Assembly: GCA_020634885.1 (NCBI GenBank) | Contig: JACKAW010000004.1 | Coordinates: 310,001 to 374,000, forward strand | DNA: 64,000 nucleotides | Origin: Anaerolineales bacterium | GTDB taxonomy: Bacteria; Chloroflexota; Anaerolineae; Anaerolineales; Villigracilaceae | Direction: 5' to 3' | In this document: piece by piece, positions 1-7,797 of the stretch | How positions within the stretch are numbered: the stretch's first letter is position 1 | Layout: each line of letters begins with the position of its first letter | Translations under genes and position numbers: made by a program | Notes under the pieces: generated by a model | What the model was told of the DNA's origin: nothing | Database searches by the model: none | Seen by the model: only the letters and a program-made list of their open reading frames with translations

Positions 1-68
1 CGGGGGCTTCAAACCCCTACGGAGATGGTCAGGCGGCAATAAAAATCGCTCACGCCCTCGTTGAGTAG
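1..68 (+). CDS. UDP-N-acetylglucosamine 2-epimerase, C-terminal end only
   Basis: Only the last 21 codons are inside the window, read from base 3 to the TAG at 66-68. They contain NPYGDGQAA followed by a short helix, which matches the conserved C-terminal NPYGDG motif of non-hydrolysing UDP-GlcNAc 2-epimerases (WecB/MnaA family). These enzymes make UDP-ManNAc for surface polysaccharides. The rest of the gene lies before the window, so no catalytic residues can be checked. The call rests on one short motif. Confidence 0.65.
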   Translation, partial: GASNPYGDGQAAIKIAHALVE

Positions 69-153
69 GGGAAACATGTATTTTCCTATCAAGATAGTTG
101 GTTGTAATGTACGGGAACTGGTTTCTGTGTATAATGAAATCAGGTCAAGTGTC

Positions 154-1095
154 ATGAAGAAACTCACTATATACCTCACACTTCTAATCATTGTTTCGGC
201 AGGGTGGATACCTGTTAATGCCCAAGGCGTTACAGACACTGAATATTTCAGCCAGACTGGGCATAATATTTCAGGAGATTTCCTCTCGTTTTACAAGAAC
301 ACCTCCACAGCAGAACTCGTATTTGGCTACCCTATTACCGAGCAATTTACAAATAAAGACGGTAAAACAGTGCAGTACTTTCAGCGCGCAAGAATGGAAC
401 TGGATGCCAGCCAGCCTGAAGGGCAGCGCGTATCATTAACCCAATTGGGGCGTGAGATGTACGCTTCTACTGGTGAGTTAAACGTCGGTAATGCGTTTGC
501 CTGCCGAAAATACGATGAAACCGGTTTCTCCGTCTGCTTTTCATTCCTTGAATATTTAGATGCCAATGGCGGCGTTTTACAATTTGGATACCCCATTTCA
601 GGTTTCGAATATCACGAAAATAAGATCGTACAATATTTTGAAAAAGCAAGGCTTGAATGGCAGCCCTGGCGCGCCGATGGCTACCGGGTGGTGATTTCAG
701 ACCTTGGTCGTGCCTACTTTGACAAACTGGGCGAAGACCCCGCCTTGCTTGCGCCTGTGAGCCCGATAGACAATGCCCCCCGCGTGGTAACAGACTTGCA
801 TGTGCGTGCCTTTGTTTGGAAGGCGGTTACCCTCGCAAACGATAACCAGATCTTTTATATCATCGTACAAGATCAAAACCTGCAACCTGTACCCAATGTC
901 TCTTGTGTTACCGAGGTTAACTGGCCCAATGGAGCAAAAGACTCCACTGCCATTTCGAGTGACGAAAACGGCGTAGGCATTGTTTCTCTGGCGTTTTATA
1001 ACCAACCGTATGGCAGCCTCATTTATACCGAGATCACATGCGAATATAACGGGCTGAAATCCAGTACGATCACATCATTTAGAATTTGGTACTAA
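154..1095 (+). CDS. Secreted protein with LGFP-like repeats and a C-terminal Ig-like domain
   Basis: I place the start at ATG 154 (313 aa) rather than further upstream, because MKKLTIYLTLLIIVSAG is then a clean Sec signal peptide with a likely cut after VNAQG. Two copies of a repeat follow, each with a FGYPI motif and then VQYF(Q/E)(R/K)AR(M/L)E, at about residues 45-110 and 140-200. This repeat is frequent in exported Chloroflexota proteins and resembles LGFP-type modules thought to bind cell-wall or surface polymers. The last 90 residues look like a bacterial Ig/invasin-like fold (SDENGVGIVSLAFY). It is followed by its own terminator. No enzymatic motif is visible. Confidence 0.6.
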   Translation: MKKLTIYLTLLIIVSAGWIPVNAQGVTDTEYFSQTGHNISGDFLSFYKNTSTAELVFGYPITEQFTNKDGKTVQYFQRARMELDASQPEGQRVSLTQLGREMYASTGELNVGNAFACRKYDETGFSVCFSFLEYLDANGGVLQFGYPISGFEYHENKIVQYFEKARLEWQPWRADGYRVVISDLGRAYFDKLGEDPALLAPVSPIDNAPRVVTDLHVRAFVWKAVTLANDNQIFYIIVQDQNLQPVPNVSCVTEVNWPNGAKDSTAISSDENGVGIVSLAFYNQPYGSLIYTEITCEYNGLKSSTITSFRIWY

Positions 1096-1097
1096 AT

Positions 1098-1128
1098 AAA
1101 AAACTCCCGTTTACGGGAGTTTTTTATT
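1098..1128 (+). terminator. Rho-independent terminator after the secreted repeat protein
   Basis: An 8-bp stem ACTCCCGT/ACGGGAGT (1103-1110 with 1113-1120) has a 2-base loop and is flanked by an A-run and a T-run. It begins right after the stop at 1095. Confidence 0.85.
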
Positions 1129-1171
1129 TAGTAAACCATTTGTGAAAGTCTTGAAAATTTTTGTCCACCCT

Positions 1172-1200
1172 GGATTCTTGAATTAGAACTTCAAGAATCC
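1172..1200 (-). terminator. Hairpin downstream of the PyrK-like gene
   Basis: An 11-bp perfect stem (GGATTCTTGAA with TTCAAGAATCC, 7-base loop) lies 22 bases past the stop of the minus-strand gene at 1223. There is no strong T-run on the minus strand, so it is a possible rather than a certain terminator. Confidence 0.45.
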
Positions 1201-1222
1201 AAATTATTATGCAAGCGGTCTG

Positions 1223-1897
1223 CTACATCAACTCTTTCAAATGGAAGACGGGACCATCCTTGCAAATCTGTTTCCACTCATTCTTTAGACTCAAAGCACA
1301 CGTCCCGCATTCAGCGATTCCGCCGCATGGCATGGGAGCGCGAAGAAGTACTTGCGCCTCTCGCTGTGACCGTACTTGCTCCATCCCTTCCAGCTTTTCT
1401 TTTAACTGAAAGATATTTTCCCTATTTATATCAATGGCAGTGTAATCTGACCATTGATATGCGTCTGTAAACCCCTTTAAAGGCTGAATTTCGACCACTT
1501 CTGGTAAGTTTTCCATCCGCTCATCACAGACTAGGGTTACTTCGGCAAATTGTTTCAGAGCGTGTCCGATCAACCCAAGCAGGCGGAAGGGCAGGGTGTC
1601 GAAGGCGATTAAAGTGATTTTACGCGCCGAGGCAGGGATGGAAAATCCGCGCCCGATGGGACCGCGCAAGTGCAGGGTATCGCCGGGTTTCCAAAGTGAT
1701 TGTATCTCTGGCGCGGAGCGGAATCCGTTTTGGGGGTGGACAACGCTTGAGAAAAGAGGAACAGGCACGGGGGAGTCTGAGCCGTGGGCGTGGGCGAGCA
1801 GGTATTGCCCTGGGGCGGGGATCATCTCTGGGGGGCAGGTAATGCGGGCGGAGCCATCCAAAAATATTTCTTCAAGTTTGCCTGTGGCGTTTTTCAT
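1223..1897 (-). CDS. PyrK-like flavin/[2Fe-2S] electron-transfer protein
   Basis: The 224-aa protein has the outline of the dihydroorotate dehydrogenase electron-transfer subunit (ferredoxin-NADP reductase superfamily). It has an N-terminal beta-barrel with LRGPIGRGF, a nucleotide-binding half, and a C-terminal cluster motif MPCGGIAECGTCAL...CKDGPVF, the four-cysteine [2Fe-2S] signature of PyrK. I chose ATG 1897 because a longer reading would overlap the divergent SPFH start at 1965. The FAD-binding RxxS motif is not obvious in PLFSSVVHP. No pyrD lies nearby, so the partner is unknown. It could serve another oxidoreductase. Confidence 0.7.
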   Translation of the reverse strand: MKNATGKLEEIFLDGSARITCPPEMIPAPGQYLLAHAHGSDSPVPVPLFSSVVHPQNGFRSAPEIQSLWKPGDTLHLRGPIGRGFSIPASARKITLIAFDTLPFRLLGLIGHALKQFAEVTLVCDERMENLPEVVEIQPLKGFTDAYQWSDYTAIDINRENIFQLKEKLEGMEQVRSQREAQVLLRAPMPCGGIAECGTCALSLKNEWKQICKDGPVFHLKELM

Positions 1898-1964
1898 TTG
1901 AAAAATCTTAACATGCTTCAAGCGCCTCGGCAAGAAGGTTATAATCTTTGAAATTGGAGGAACC

Positions 1965-2978
1965 ATGAACATTGCAAGCGCTATTCAAACCATTGGAAGT
2001 TTCGCCTGGATCGCTTTTATTGGGTTGCTGATCCTGATGGCGGTACGAGCGAGCCGCAACCAACCGGTAAAAGGGATTACCACTGGCGTGATCTCTGCGG
2101 CGGTTGCTGCAATTTTGTTAACTACGATAGGCGCAGGGTTGGTATTTATTCAACCAGAGCAGCGCGGTATTGTGGTTTCGGCATTTGCTGCCAAGGGGTA
2201 TCGCGAACAGTCTCTACAGCCTGGTTTGCGATGGATCATTCCGTTTGCCGAGCAGGTGACGCTCTACCCGATCTCGCGTCAAACGTACACCATGTCTGCT
2301 GCGACCAACGAAGGGCAGCTCACGGGTGACGACTCTATTCGTGCGCGAACAAAAGATGGGCAGGAAGTTTATATTGATGCCTCGGTGGTGTACCAGATTA
2401 ACCCTGAAAGCATTATCGAGCTGCACATCAACTGGCAAAACCGGTATCAGGATGAACTTGTTCGCCCTGCGTCTCGAAATACCATTCGTGATGCGGTATC
2501 GCAATACGGTGTGGAAGAAATTGTGAGCACCAAGCGCGCTGAAATGGAAGCATTGGTAAATGAACAACTGGCTGCCAAGCTCGCGCAGAACGACCTTGTG
2601 CTGATCGACTTTTTGTTACGCGATATTCATTTCAGTGATGAATATGCTGCCGCAGTGGAACAAAAGCAGATCGCCGAGCAGCAAGCCCAGCAGGCAGCTT
2701 TTGTTGTTGAGCAAAAGCGGCAGGAAGCTGAACAAGCCCGTCAGGTGGCGCAAGGTCAGGCGGATGCGGCAGTGATTGCTTCACAAGGTGCGGCTGAAGC
2801 GCGGCTGATCGAAGCGAATGCAGAATCAGAAGCAAACCGTTTGTTGTCTGAGTCTCTTACGCCGGAACTAATTCAGTATCAATATATTCTGAACCTTTCG
2901 CCAAACGTTCAGGCCATCTTTATCCCCAGCGACCAGCAATTCATTCTGCCGCTGCCCGATACAACCACAACTCCGTAA
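1965..2978 (+). CDS. SPFH/band 7 (prohibitin-like) membrane protein
   Basis: The 337-aa protein has two N-terminal hydrophobic segments (about residues 8-28 and 38-60). An SPFH domain follows (FIQPEQRGIVVSAF through about residue 215), then an Ala/Glu/Gln-rich coiled coil (about 220-290) typical of prohibitin and flotillin-type proteins. Such proteins form ring-shaped membrane scaffolds and often regulate membrane proteases. The start has a good ribosome site (TTGGAGGAACC). No NfeD or FtsH partner lies next to it. The C-terminal tail ends in a short Thr-rich stretch. Confidence 0.82.
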   Translation: MNIASAIQTIGSFAWIAFIGLLILMAVRASRNQPVKGITTGVISAAVAAILLTTIGAGLVFIQPEQRGIVVSAFAAKGYREQSLQPGLRWIIPFAEQVTLYPISRQTYTMSAATNEGQLTGDDSIRARTKDGQEVYIDASVVYQINPESIIELHINWQNRYQDELVRPASRNTIRDAVSQYGVEEIVSTKRAEMEALVNEQLAAKLAQNDLVLIDFLLRDIHFSDEYAAAVEQKQIAEQQAQQAAFVVEQKRQEAEQARQVAQGQADAAVIASQGAAEARLIEANAESEANRLLSESLTPELIQYQYILNLSPNVQAIFIPSDQQFILPLPDTTTTP

Positions 2979-2987
2979 TTTTTAGCA

Positions 2988-3016
2988 GGGCTGACAGGCG
3001 TTGAGCCTGTCAGCCC
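2988..3016. repeat. Perfect 12-bp hairpin, REP-like palindrome
   Basis: GGGCTGACAGGC pairs with GCCTGTCAGCCC around a 5-base loop. It lies between the SPFH stop and the selD start. There is no T-run on the plus side, and its form (AGG...CCT palindrome with an AT-containing loop) resembles other palindromes in this window, so it may be a dispersed repeat that also ends transcription. Confidence 0.6.
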
Positions 3017-3030
3017 TTACTTGATATCTT

Positions 3031-4086
3031 ATGCCTATTCCAACTTCTGGTCGAGAAATTCGTCTCACTTCGTTATCCGCTTGCGCGGGCTGAGCATCCA
3101 AACTAAGCGCAGATGCGCTGGCGCAGGTTCTGCGCCCATTGAAGAACATTTATAACCCTGCCGACTACCCGGACCTGCTCGTTGGGCTTGACTCCCCGGA
3201 TGATGCGGCTGTTTGGCGTTTAAGTGATGAACAAGCCATTGTAGCCACCACTGATTTTTTTACGCCGGTAGTGGATACTCCTTACGAATATGGCGCGATT
3301 GCCGCCGCGAACAGCCTTTCAGATGTATACGCCATGGGTGGTAAGCCTTTTCTGGCGTTGAATGTGGCTGCCCTGCCAGACCATATTTCAGCGGAAGTCT
3401 CAAGTGAAATTTTGAGGGGCGGCGCAGAAAAAGCGCGAGAAGCCGGTGTGGTGATCGCTGGCGGGCATACGGTACGAGATAAAGAACCCAAATACGGGCT
3501 TGTTGCAATTGGTTTTGTAAACCCAAAACAGTTGATCAATAAAAGCGGCTTAAGAGACGGTGATCTGCTTGTGCTCACCAAGCCGCTTGGCATGGGTGTA
3601 ACCACAACGGCGATAAAGCAGGAAAAGGCTCAAGAACCGCATATGCAAGAAGCCATTGATTGGATGTCGCGCCTGAATAAGACCGCCGGTCAACTTGCGG
3701 TTGAGTTTGGAGTGCGCGGCGGAACAGACATTACAGGCTTTGGTTTTCTTGGTCATGCAAGCGAAATGGCAGAAGCCTCAGGGGTAGCATTAAGCATTAA
3801 TTATTCAGCCATTCCTCTACTTAACGGTGCACGAAAATATGCAGAAATGGGTATTTTCCCTGGCGGCGCGTTTGATAACAAAGGTCACTTTGAAAAAACG
3901 GTCAATTTTGTAGATTTGGATGAACCTGCCCAAATGTTGCTTTTCGACCCGCAAACCAGCGGTGGGCTGCTCTTTGGGTTGGCGCAGGAAAAAATGAACG
4001 AGTTTACGCGCCGTGCCGCTGAGCTAGAACAATCTTTCGCTGTAGTGGGGAGCGTTCACACAGGGGTTGGGATCAAGGTGCAATAG
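3031..4086 (+). CDS. selD: Selenide, water dikinase, selenocysteine-containing
   Basis: SelD makes monoselenophosphate from selenide and ATP, the selenium donor for selenocysteine tRNA. A conventional reading begins at TTG 3139 and loses the catalytic N-terminus. In the same frame, ATG 3031 opens IRLTSLSACAG, then TGA at 3091-3093, then ASKLSADALAQVL. This matches the SelD N-terminal motif LT..S...G(C/U)..K..P..L..VL with the UGA at the catalytic Cys/Sec position (codon 21). An in-frame TGA at 3022 excludes earlier starts. The full product is 351 aa, the family's usual length. Downstream are the nucleotide-binding segments DDAAVW, TTDFFTPVVDTP, GGHTVRD and DPQTSGGLL. There is no clear Shine-Dalgarno at ATG 3031. 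Confidence 0.9.
3091..3140 (+). promoter_or_regulatory. UGA codon with SECIS-like hairpin in selD
   Basis: The in-frame UGA (3091-3093) is followed by a 6-bp perfect stem GGCGCA/TGCGCC (3120-3125 with 3131-3136) closing the loop GGTTC. The loop begins 33 bases after the UGA, and bacterial SECIS apical loops are known to lie roughly 16-37 bases downstream with a G among the first loop bases. That is the architecture needed for SelB-dependent recoding. The fit is by eye only. Confidence 0.65.
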
Positions 4087-4089
4087 AGT

Positions 4090-4236
4090 ATGTTTCGCAT
4101 TGGAATTATCGAACTTGGTGTTACCTGTGCCTTGATTTCCCTGGCTATCATCATCCCGCTTGTCATTACCCGTGGATACGCACGCTTAAACAAGCGCTTG
4201 AAGAGCCTGGAGAACAAAACGGAAAAAAAGAAGTAA
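4090..4236 (+). CDS. Small single-pass membrane protein (48 aa)
   Basis: An ATG three bases after the selD stop opens a 48-codon frame. Its product starts MFRIGIIELGVTCALISL and continues with a hydrophobic helix through residue 27. It ends in a strongly basic tail (RLNKRLKSLENKTEKKK), as in small inner-membrane proteins with a positive cytoplasmic end. The tight spacing suggests it is co-transcribed with selD. I do not recognise a family and there is no evidence for a role in selenium metabolism. Confidence 0.5.
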   Translation: MFRIGIIELGVTCALISLAIIIPLVITRGYARLNKRLKSLENKTEKKK

Positions 4237-4279
4237 CTTTCAGGTACAATAAGGAACATAATTTTTTGTACGCAACATC

Positions 4280-4402
4280 ATGCTTGAACCCTCTTTAGAC
4301 CCAGACGCAAATCCCTTCTTCCATGTTGTCATTAAAACAGGCAGTATTTTTTCACGCGCCGCAAGGCGCGGTCATTTGGGTTTAAGAGGAAAATTAAATT
4401 GA
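4280..4402 (+). CDS. Possible 40-aa ORF before the CNNM gene
   Basis: A 40-codon frame (MLEPSLDPDANPFFHVV...) ends 16 bases before the next gene. It has no recognisable domain and a weak ribosome site. It may equally be leader sequence of the downstream gene. The stretch also holds a small GC hairpin (GCGCCGCAAGGCGC, about 4353-4366). Confidence 0.22.
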   Translation: MLEPSLDPDANPFFHVVIKTGSIFSRAARRGHLGLRGKLN

Positions 4403-4418
4403 GTAAAACAAGGAAAAC

Positions 4419-5711
4419 ATGAGTATAGGAAGTGAAATTGCAACCATTTTTGCGCTGATTCTCATCAATGGACTGCTTTCCGTATCTGAGGCGGCGCTGG
4501 TGGCATCACGCAAGGCACGTTTACAACAAAAAGCAAACGATGGGAACAAAGCGTCAGCGCTGGCAATTCAGTTGATCGACAATCCAAATATATTTTTATC
4601 GGCTGTTCAGATCGGAATTACGTTGATCGGCGTTTTTTCAGGCGCGGTTGGCGGTGCAACGATTGCAGGTCAACTGGGCGATGCGCTAAAGAATGTTCCA
4701 TATATCGGTGTGTACAGCGAATCGATTTCTCTCACATTGGTGGTGCTTACCATCACCGTTCTGACCATCTGGTTGGGTGAACTGGTTCCAAAACGAATAG
4801 GCATTAACAGCCCTGAGCGGATTGCACAGATCGTCTCAGGTCCAATGTTTTTGATCTCAAAAATTTTCTCCCCGTTTATTGCGCTGATGAGCAATGCTAC
4901 AAATTTTGTGTTGCGTATTTTGGGAGTCAATCCCACGACCGAGCCGCCCATCACTGAAGAAGAGTTGCAGCTTTTGATCGATCAGGGTACGCAGGCGGGT
5001 GTATTTGAAGAATCTGAGCAAGATATGGTTGAAGGTGTCTTTAGCCTGGGTGACCAACGCGTTTATTCGCTTATGACCCCTCGTACCGAGGTGGTCTGGC
5101 TGGATGTTACCGATACCGTTGAAGATGTCCTTGAAAAAATCGCATCCTGCTCGTATTCACGTTTTCCCGTAAGGGAAGATTCACTTGAGTCGATTGTTGG
5201 AATTGTTAAGTCAAGAGACCTGCTCGTCACCGCGCTTTCAGGAAAAGAACTGCAACTTAAGGAACTGGTCAAACCAGCGATTTATGTTCCTGAAACGATG
5301 CTGGCTTCACGCGCACTGGAAATACTGAAAGAAAAAAACACCGAACTGCTGCTTGTAGTGGATGAATTCGGCGGGATGCAGGGGCTGCTTACCATCAACG
5401 ATATTCTCGAAGAAATTGTCGGAGAGATGGAAGGTGAAGAACCGCAAGCGACCCAACGGCAGGATGGCTCGTGGCTGCTCGATGGTATGTTGGAAGTGGA
5501 CGAATTCAAAGAAATTTTTGAAGTAAGTGAACTGCCCCATGAAAATGAATACGAAACCCTAAGTGGATTTGTTATGACATCACTTGGACGAATGCCTCAA
5601 ACAACTGACCATTTCGAATGGAACAACCTCCGTTTTGAAGTGATGGATATGGACGGCAGGCGTGTGGACAAAGTGTTGGTGACAGCTAAAAACAAAACCG
5701 GCACTGATTAA
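4419..5711 (+). CDS. CNNM/CorC-type transporter-like protein (DUF21-CBS-CBS-HlyC/CorC)
   Basis: The 430-aa product has the full architecture of the UPF0053/TlyC/CorB family. A DUF21 (CNNM) transmembrane region with about four helices occupies residues 1-185 and includes the conserved LGELVPKRIGI. A CBS pair spans about residues 205-330 (VYSLMTPRTEVVWLD and VVDEFGGMQGLLT). A C-terminal transporter-associated domain runs from about 345 to 425. Members are linked to Mg2+/Co2+ homeostasis; older annotation as hemolysin is unreliable. It is followed immediately by a convergent gene, with 1 base between the two stops. Confidence 0.88.
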   Translation: MSIGSEIATIFALILINGLLSVSEAALVASRKARLQQKANDGNKASALAIQLIDNPNIFLSAVQIGITLIGVFSGAVGGATIAGQLGDALKNVPYIGVYSESISLTLVVLTITVLTIWLGELVPKRIGINSPERIAQIVSGPMFLISKIFSPFIALMSNATNFVLRILGVNPTTEPPITEEELQLLIDQGTQAGVFEESEQDMVEGVFSLGDQRVYSLMTPRTEVVWLDVTDTVEDVLEKIASCSYSRFPVREDSLESIVGIVKSRDLLVTALSGKELQLKELVKPAIYVPETMLASRALEILKEKNTELLLVVDEFGGMQGLLTINDILEEIVGEMEGEEPQATQRQDGSWLLDGMLEVDEFKEIFEVSELPHENEYETLSGFVMTSLGRMPQTTDHFEWNNLRFEVMDMDGRRVDKVLVTAKNKTGTD

Positions 5712-5712
5712 A

Positions 5713-6597
5713 TTATTTTGTAATTAGAAAATCCAACTGATGCGCAATGTAGGTCAAATAACCCTGTTGAATTTGAGCGCGCCTTTTTTCAAGCCAGGTT
5801 GCAAATTCTGTTTTATCCAACTCTGGGCTACTGCTTAAAGACTCTTCGAAAAAATGCAAAATGAAGTGTAGAAAGTATTCCTCATCCTGTGGATACTTTC
5901 CCTTTATGCCATATACAACCCAATCTGATGACCCCGCGGCAAGTATGTTTGCGCCAGCGGTTTGAATGTGGGCGAATAAATTTCGCCCACATTTGCTATC
6001 GCCGCCGGTTGGGCGCTCTTCCATGGTAAGGTGGTAAAGCGCCTCGATCTTTTCATCCAATTCTTTATTGATCAGCGGCTCAAGCGAGGTCACACCATCA
6101 AAATTCAATGTGAGCCATGCCAGTGAGCTCGTCAGCGTGAGCAGGTTGCTCAAACTTTCTGGCATGGGCAGCAGGTCTAAAAATGCGTGGGCAATGAGAA
6201 GATCAGCGGGTGCTTTATTTTTTTGGATGAAATCGAAAACGTCTGCACACTCCAGGCGGATCTGGACATCCCGAACATCATCGAACACCCGAAGTTGATT
6301 CTTTTCGCTTCTTTCTACGCTCAAGCCTGATCCCTGCGCCCATTGGGGAATCCACGCTGCGGCATATTCAATGTTCTCTGCCATTTCATCTACAAGGATA
6401 TATTCTGCCTTGCGCAATACGTCCCATTGAATAAGACGTTTGACCATGGTGCCAATCCCGCCGCCAACCTCGATGATGCGTAAAGGTCTCTCCGGCAGGG
6501 ATGATCGCAGCGCCTGAAAAACATCCTTGTTCAAGGCGCGGTCATCCACACTTTGTTTTGAAAGCAAATAACGCGGAAAAGAAAGTTCGTTATTCAT
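5713..6597 (-). CDS. Class I SAM-dependent methyltransferase-like protein
   Basis: The 294-aa product has an N-terminal Rossmann-type motif RIIEVGGGIGTMVKRL (about residues 38-55) and an acidic residue after the second strand (ILVDEMAENIEY), the SAM-binding pattern of class I methyltransferases. A third motif LLIAHAFLDLLP follows. The C-terminal half (MEERPTGGDSKCGRNLF...) suggests a specific substrate that I cannot name. Its start overlaps the stop of the upstream acyltransferase by 8 bases, so the two are probably translationally coupled. Confidence 0.65.
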   Translation of the reverse strand: MNNELSFPRYLLSKQSVDDRALNKDVFQALRSSLPERPLRIIEVGGGIGTMVKRLIQWDVLRKAEYILVDEMAENIEYAAAWIPQWAQGSGLSVERSEKNQLRVFDDVRDVQIRLECADVFDFIQKNKAPADLLIAHAFLDLLPMPESLSNLLTLTSSLAWLTLNFDGVTSLEPLINKELDEKIEALYHLTMEERPTGGDSKCGRNLFAHIQTAGANILAAGSSDWVVYGIKGKYPQDEEYFLHFILHFFEESLSSSPELDKTEFATWLEKRRAQIQQGYLTYIAHQLDFLITK

Positions 6598-7486
6598 AAA
6601 CAGCAGAAAGTCCTTCTCCTTGTGGAGATGTTCGAATTAAATTTTGCATCCGTTGAATTACAACCGCATGGATGGCTGCCGCATCGGTCGAACCTACTTC
6701 TTCCAGTGTGATCGGTTTTGCAAAGCGGACGCGGGCTGTGGTGGGGCGTTTATCATTGGCGACCATTGCCAGCAATTGCAGGGCGGCAGCAAGTTTTTCT
6801 CGCTCAAATTGGCTGCGTTTTAGCCGCGTCAGCGGATGGCGGGCAGCGCCCTCCCAGATGACTCCGCTTACGAGGGTCGGGACAATCACCGCGTCCCGTG
6901 CGAAGCGCAAAAAGACGCCTGCTGAATCAGTCCACTCCTTGAGCGAATCCAATGCGCCATCGTAAACATCCGGGTCTGGTTCAATTTTTCCGGCGGGGAA
7001 GGTAAGCGCCGCGCCGCCATTTTTTAAGTGTGCTGAAACCTGCCGTACGGCGTTTACACGTTTGGCGGGATCATCATCAATGAAAAAAAGCTGACGGGTT
7101 GTATTTTCAAGCGCTTCAAGAAATGGGCGCTGCATGGCAATGACTTTCAGGTCTGGGCGGTTGATGGCGGCAAAAAGCGCAAAGGTATCTGCCATGCCCG
7201 GATGGTTGGAAAGGAAAAGGATGGGGCGATTGACGGGGAGATGCTCACGCCCATAAACCTGCACATTGCGGAGGTAGGCGCTACGCAATATGGTTCGAGC
7301 AGCTTCGGCGAGGTTTGTTCTGCCAACATTTTGATCAAAATTGAGTATTTGCCCGGCAAATTTTTGTGCCGGATTCTTAAATAGCCTGCGCAGCCCAAAT
7401 GCCAGCGGAGGAATGTTCTGCCAGCCAAATGAATTGACCAGGTCATCGAGATTGATACGGGTAAGAGTTTGAAGTTTTAATTTCAT
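6590..7486 (-). CDS. PlsC-like 1-acyl-glycerol-3-phosphate acyltransferase
   Basis: The 298-aa product carries the acyltransferase block I motif NHPGMAD (HX4D, about residues 92-98) and the later FPAGKIE motif, both diagnostic of the PlsC/LPLAT superfamily. It probably transfers an acyl chain to a glycerophosphate or related acceptor in phospholipid synthesis, although acceptor specificity cannot be read from the sequence. Its start codon overlaps the clpS stop (ATGA), which places it in one operon with clpS and the methyltransferase. Confidence 0.8.
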   Translation of the reverse strand: MKLKLQTLTRINLDDLVNSFGWQNIPPLAFGLRRLFKNPAQKFAGQILNFDQNVGRTNLAEAARTILRSAYLRNVQVYGREHLPVNRPILFLSNHPGMADTFALFAAINRPDLKVIAMQRPFLEALENTTRQLFFIDDDPAKRVNAVRQVSAHLKNGGAALTFPAGKIEPDPDVYDGALDSLKEWTDSAGVFLRFARDAVIVPTLVSGVIWEGAARHPLTRLKRSQFEREKLAAALQLLAMVANDKRPTTARVRFAKPITLEEVGSTDAAAIHAVVIQRMQNLIRTSPQGEGLSAVYE

Positions 7487-7794
7487 TCCGGCTCAATTGA
7501 AAAATGGAGGGGGTATCCCGCTTCGGTTGCGGCTTGGTGGGCGCGGCTTACGCGTTTTTCTGCTTCTGGTTTGGGCAGGCTTTGCACGTATGCCAAGCCT
7601 TTGACGTGTGCGGCGAGCATGATCTCTGCTGCGCGGTCGTTGCCGAGGAAGAATAGCTGTTTGAGTACTTCAACAACAAAATCCATCGGCGTTATATCAT
7701 CGTTGTGAATGATGACCGAGTGCATTGGCTCAAGATTGGCTTCAAGTTCTTCAATGATCTGAATTTCTGGGACGGCTTGTAACTTGTTTTTCAC
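7483..7794 (-). CDS. clpS: ATP-dependent Clp protease adaptor ClpS
   Basis: The 103-aa protein has the ClpS core: HSVIIHNDDITPMDFVVEVL, a central AAEIMLAAHVKG helix and a C-terminal AGYPLHFSIEPE strand. ClpS binds the N-domain of ClpA/ClpC and delivers N-end-rule substrates to the Clp protease. The D and H residues that hold the substrate N-terminus (DD in HNDD, H in AAHVKG) are present. The start is GTG 7794, preceded by GGAAAG inside the end of the upstream gene. It sits between an aldo/keto reductase and the acyltransferase. Confidence 0.92.
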   Translation of the reverse strand: MKNKLQAVPEIQIIEELEANLEPMHSVIIHNDDITPMDFVVEVLKQLFFLGNDRAAEIMLAAHVKGLAYVQSLPKPEAEKRVSRAHQAATEAGYPLHFSIEPE

Positions 7795-7797
7795 TTT

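Noticed and set aside
9..239. Minus-strand ORF over the start of the window
   Set aside because: It overlaps the epimerase tail and the signal-peptide gene and resembles no family.
2988..3016. The hairpin before selD as a SECIS element
   Set aside because: It lies upstream of the UGA, whereas bacterial SECIS elements follow it.
3139..4086. selD starting at TTG 3139
   Set aside because: It omits the catalytic Cys/Sec position and the conserved LTxxS motif that lie directly upstream in frame.
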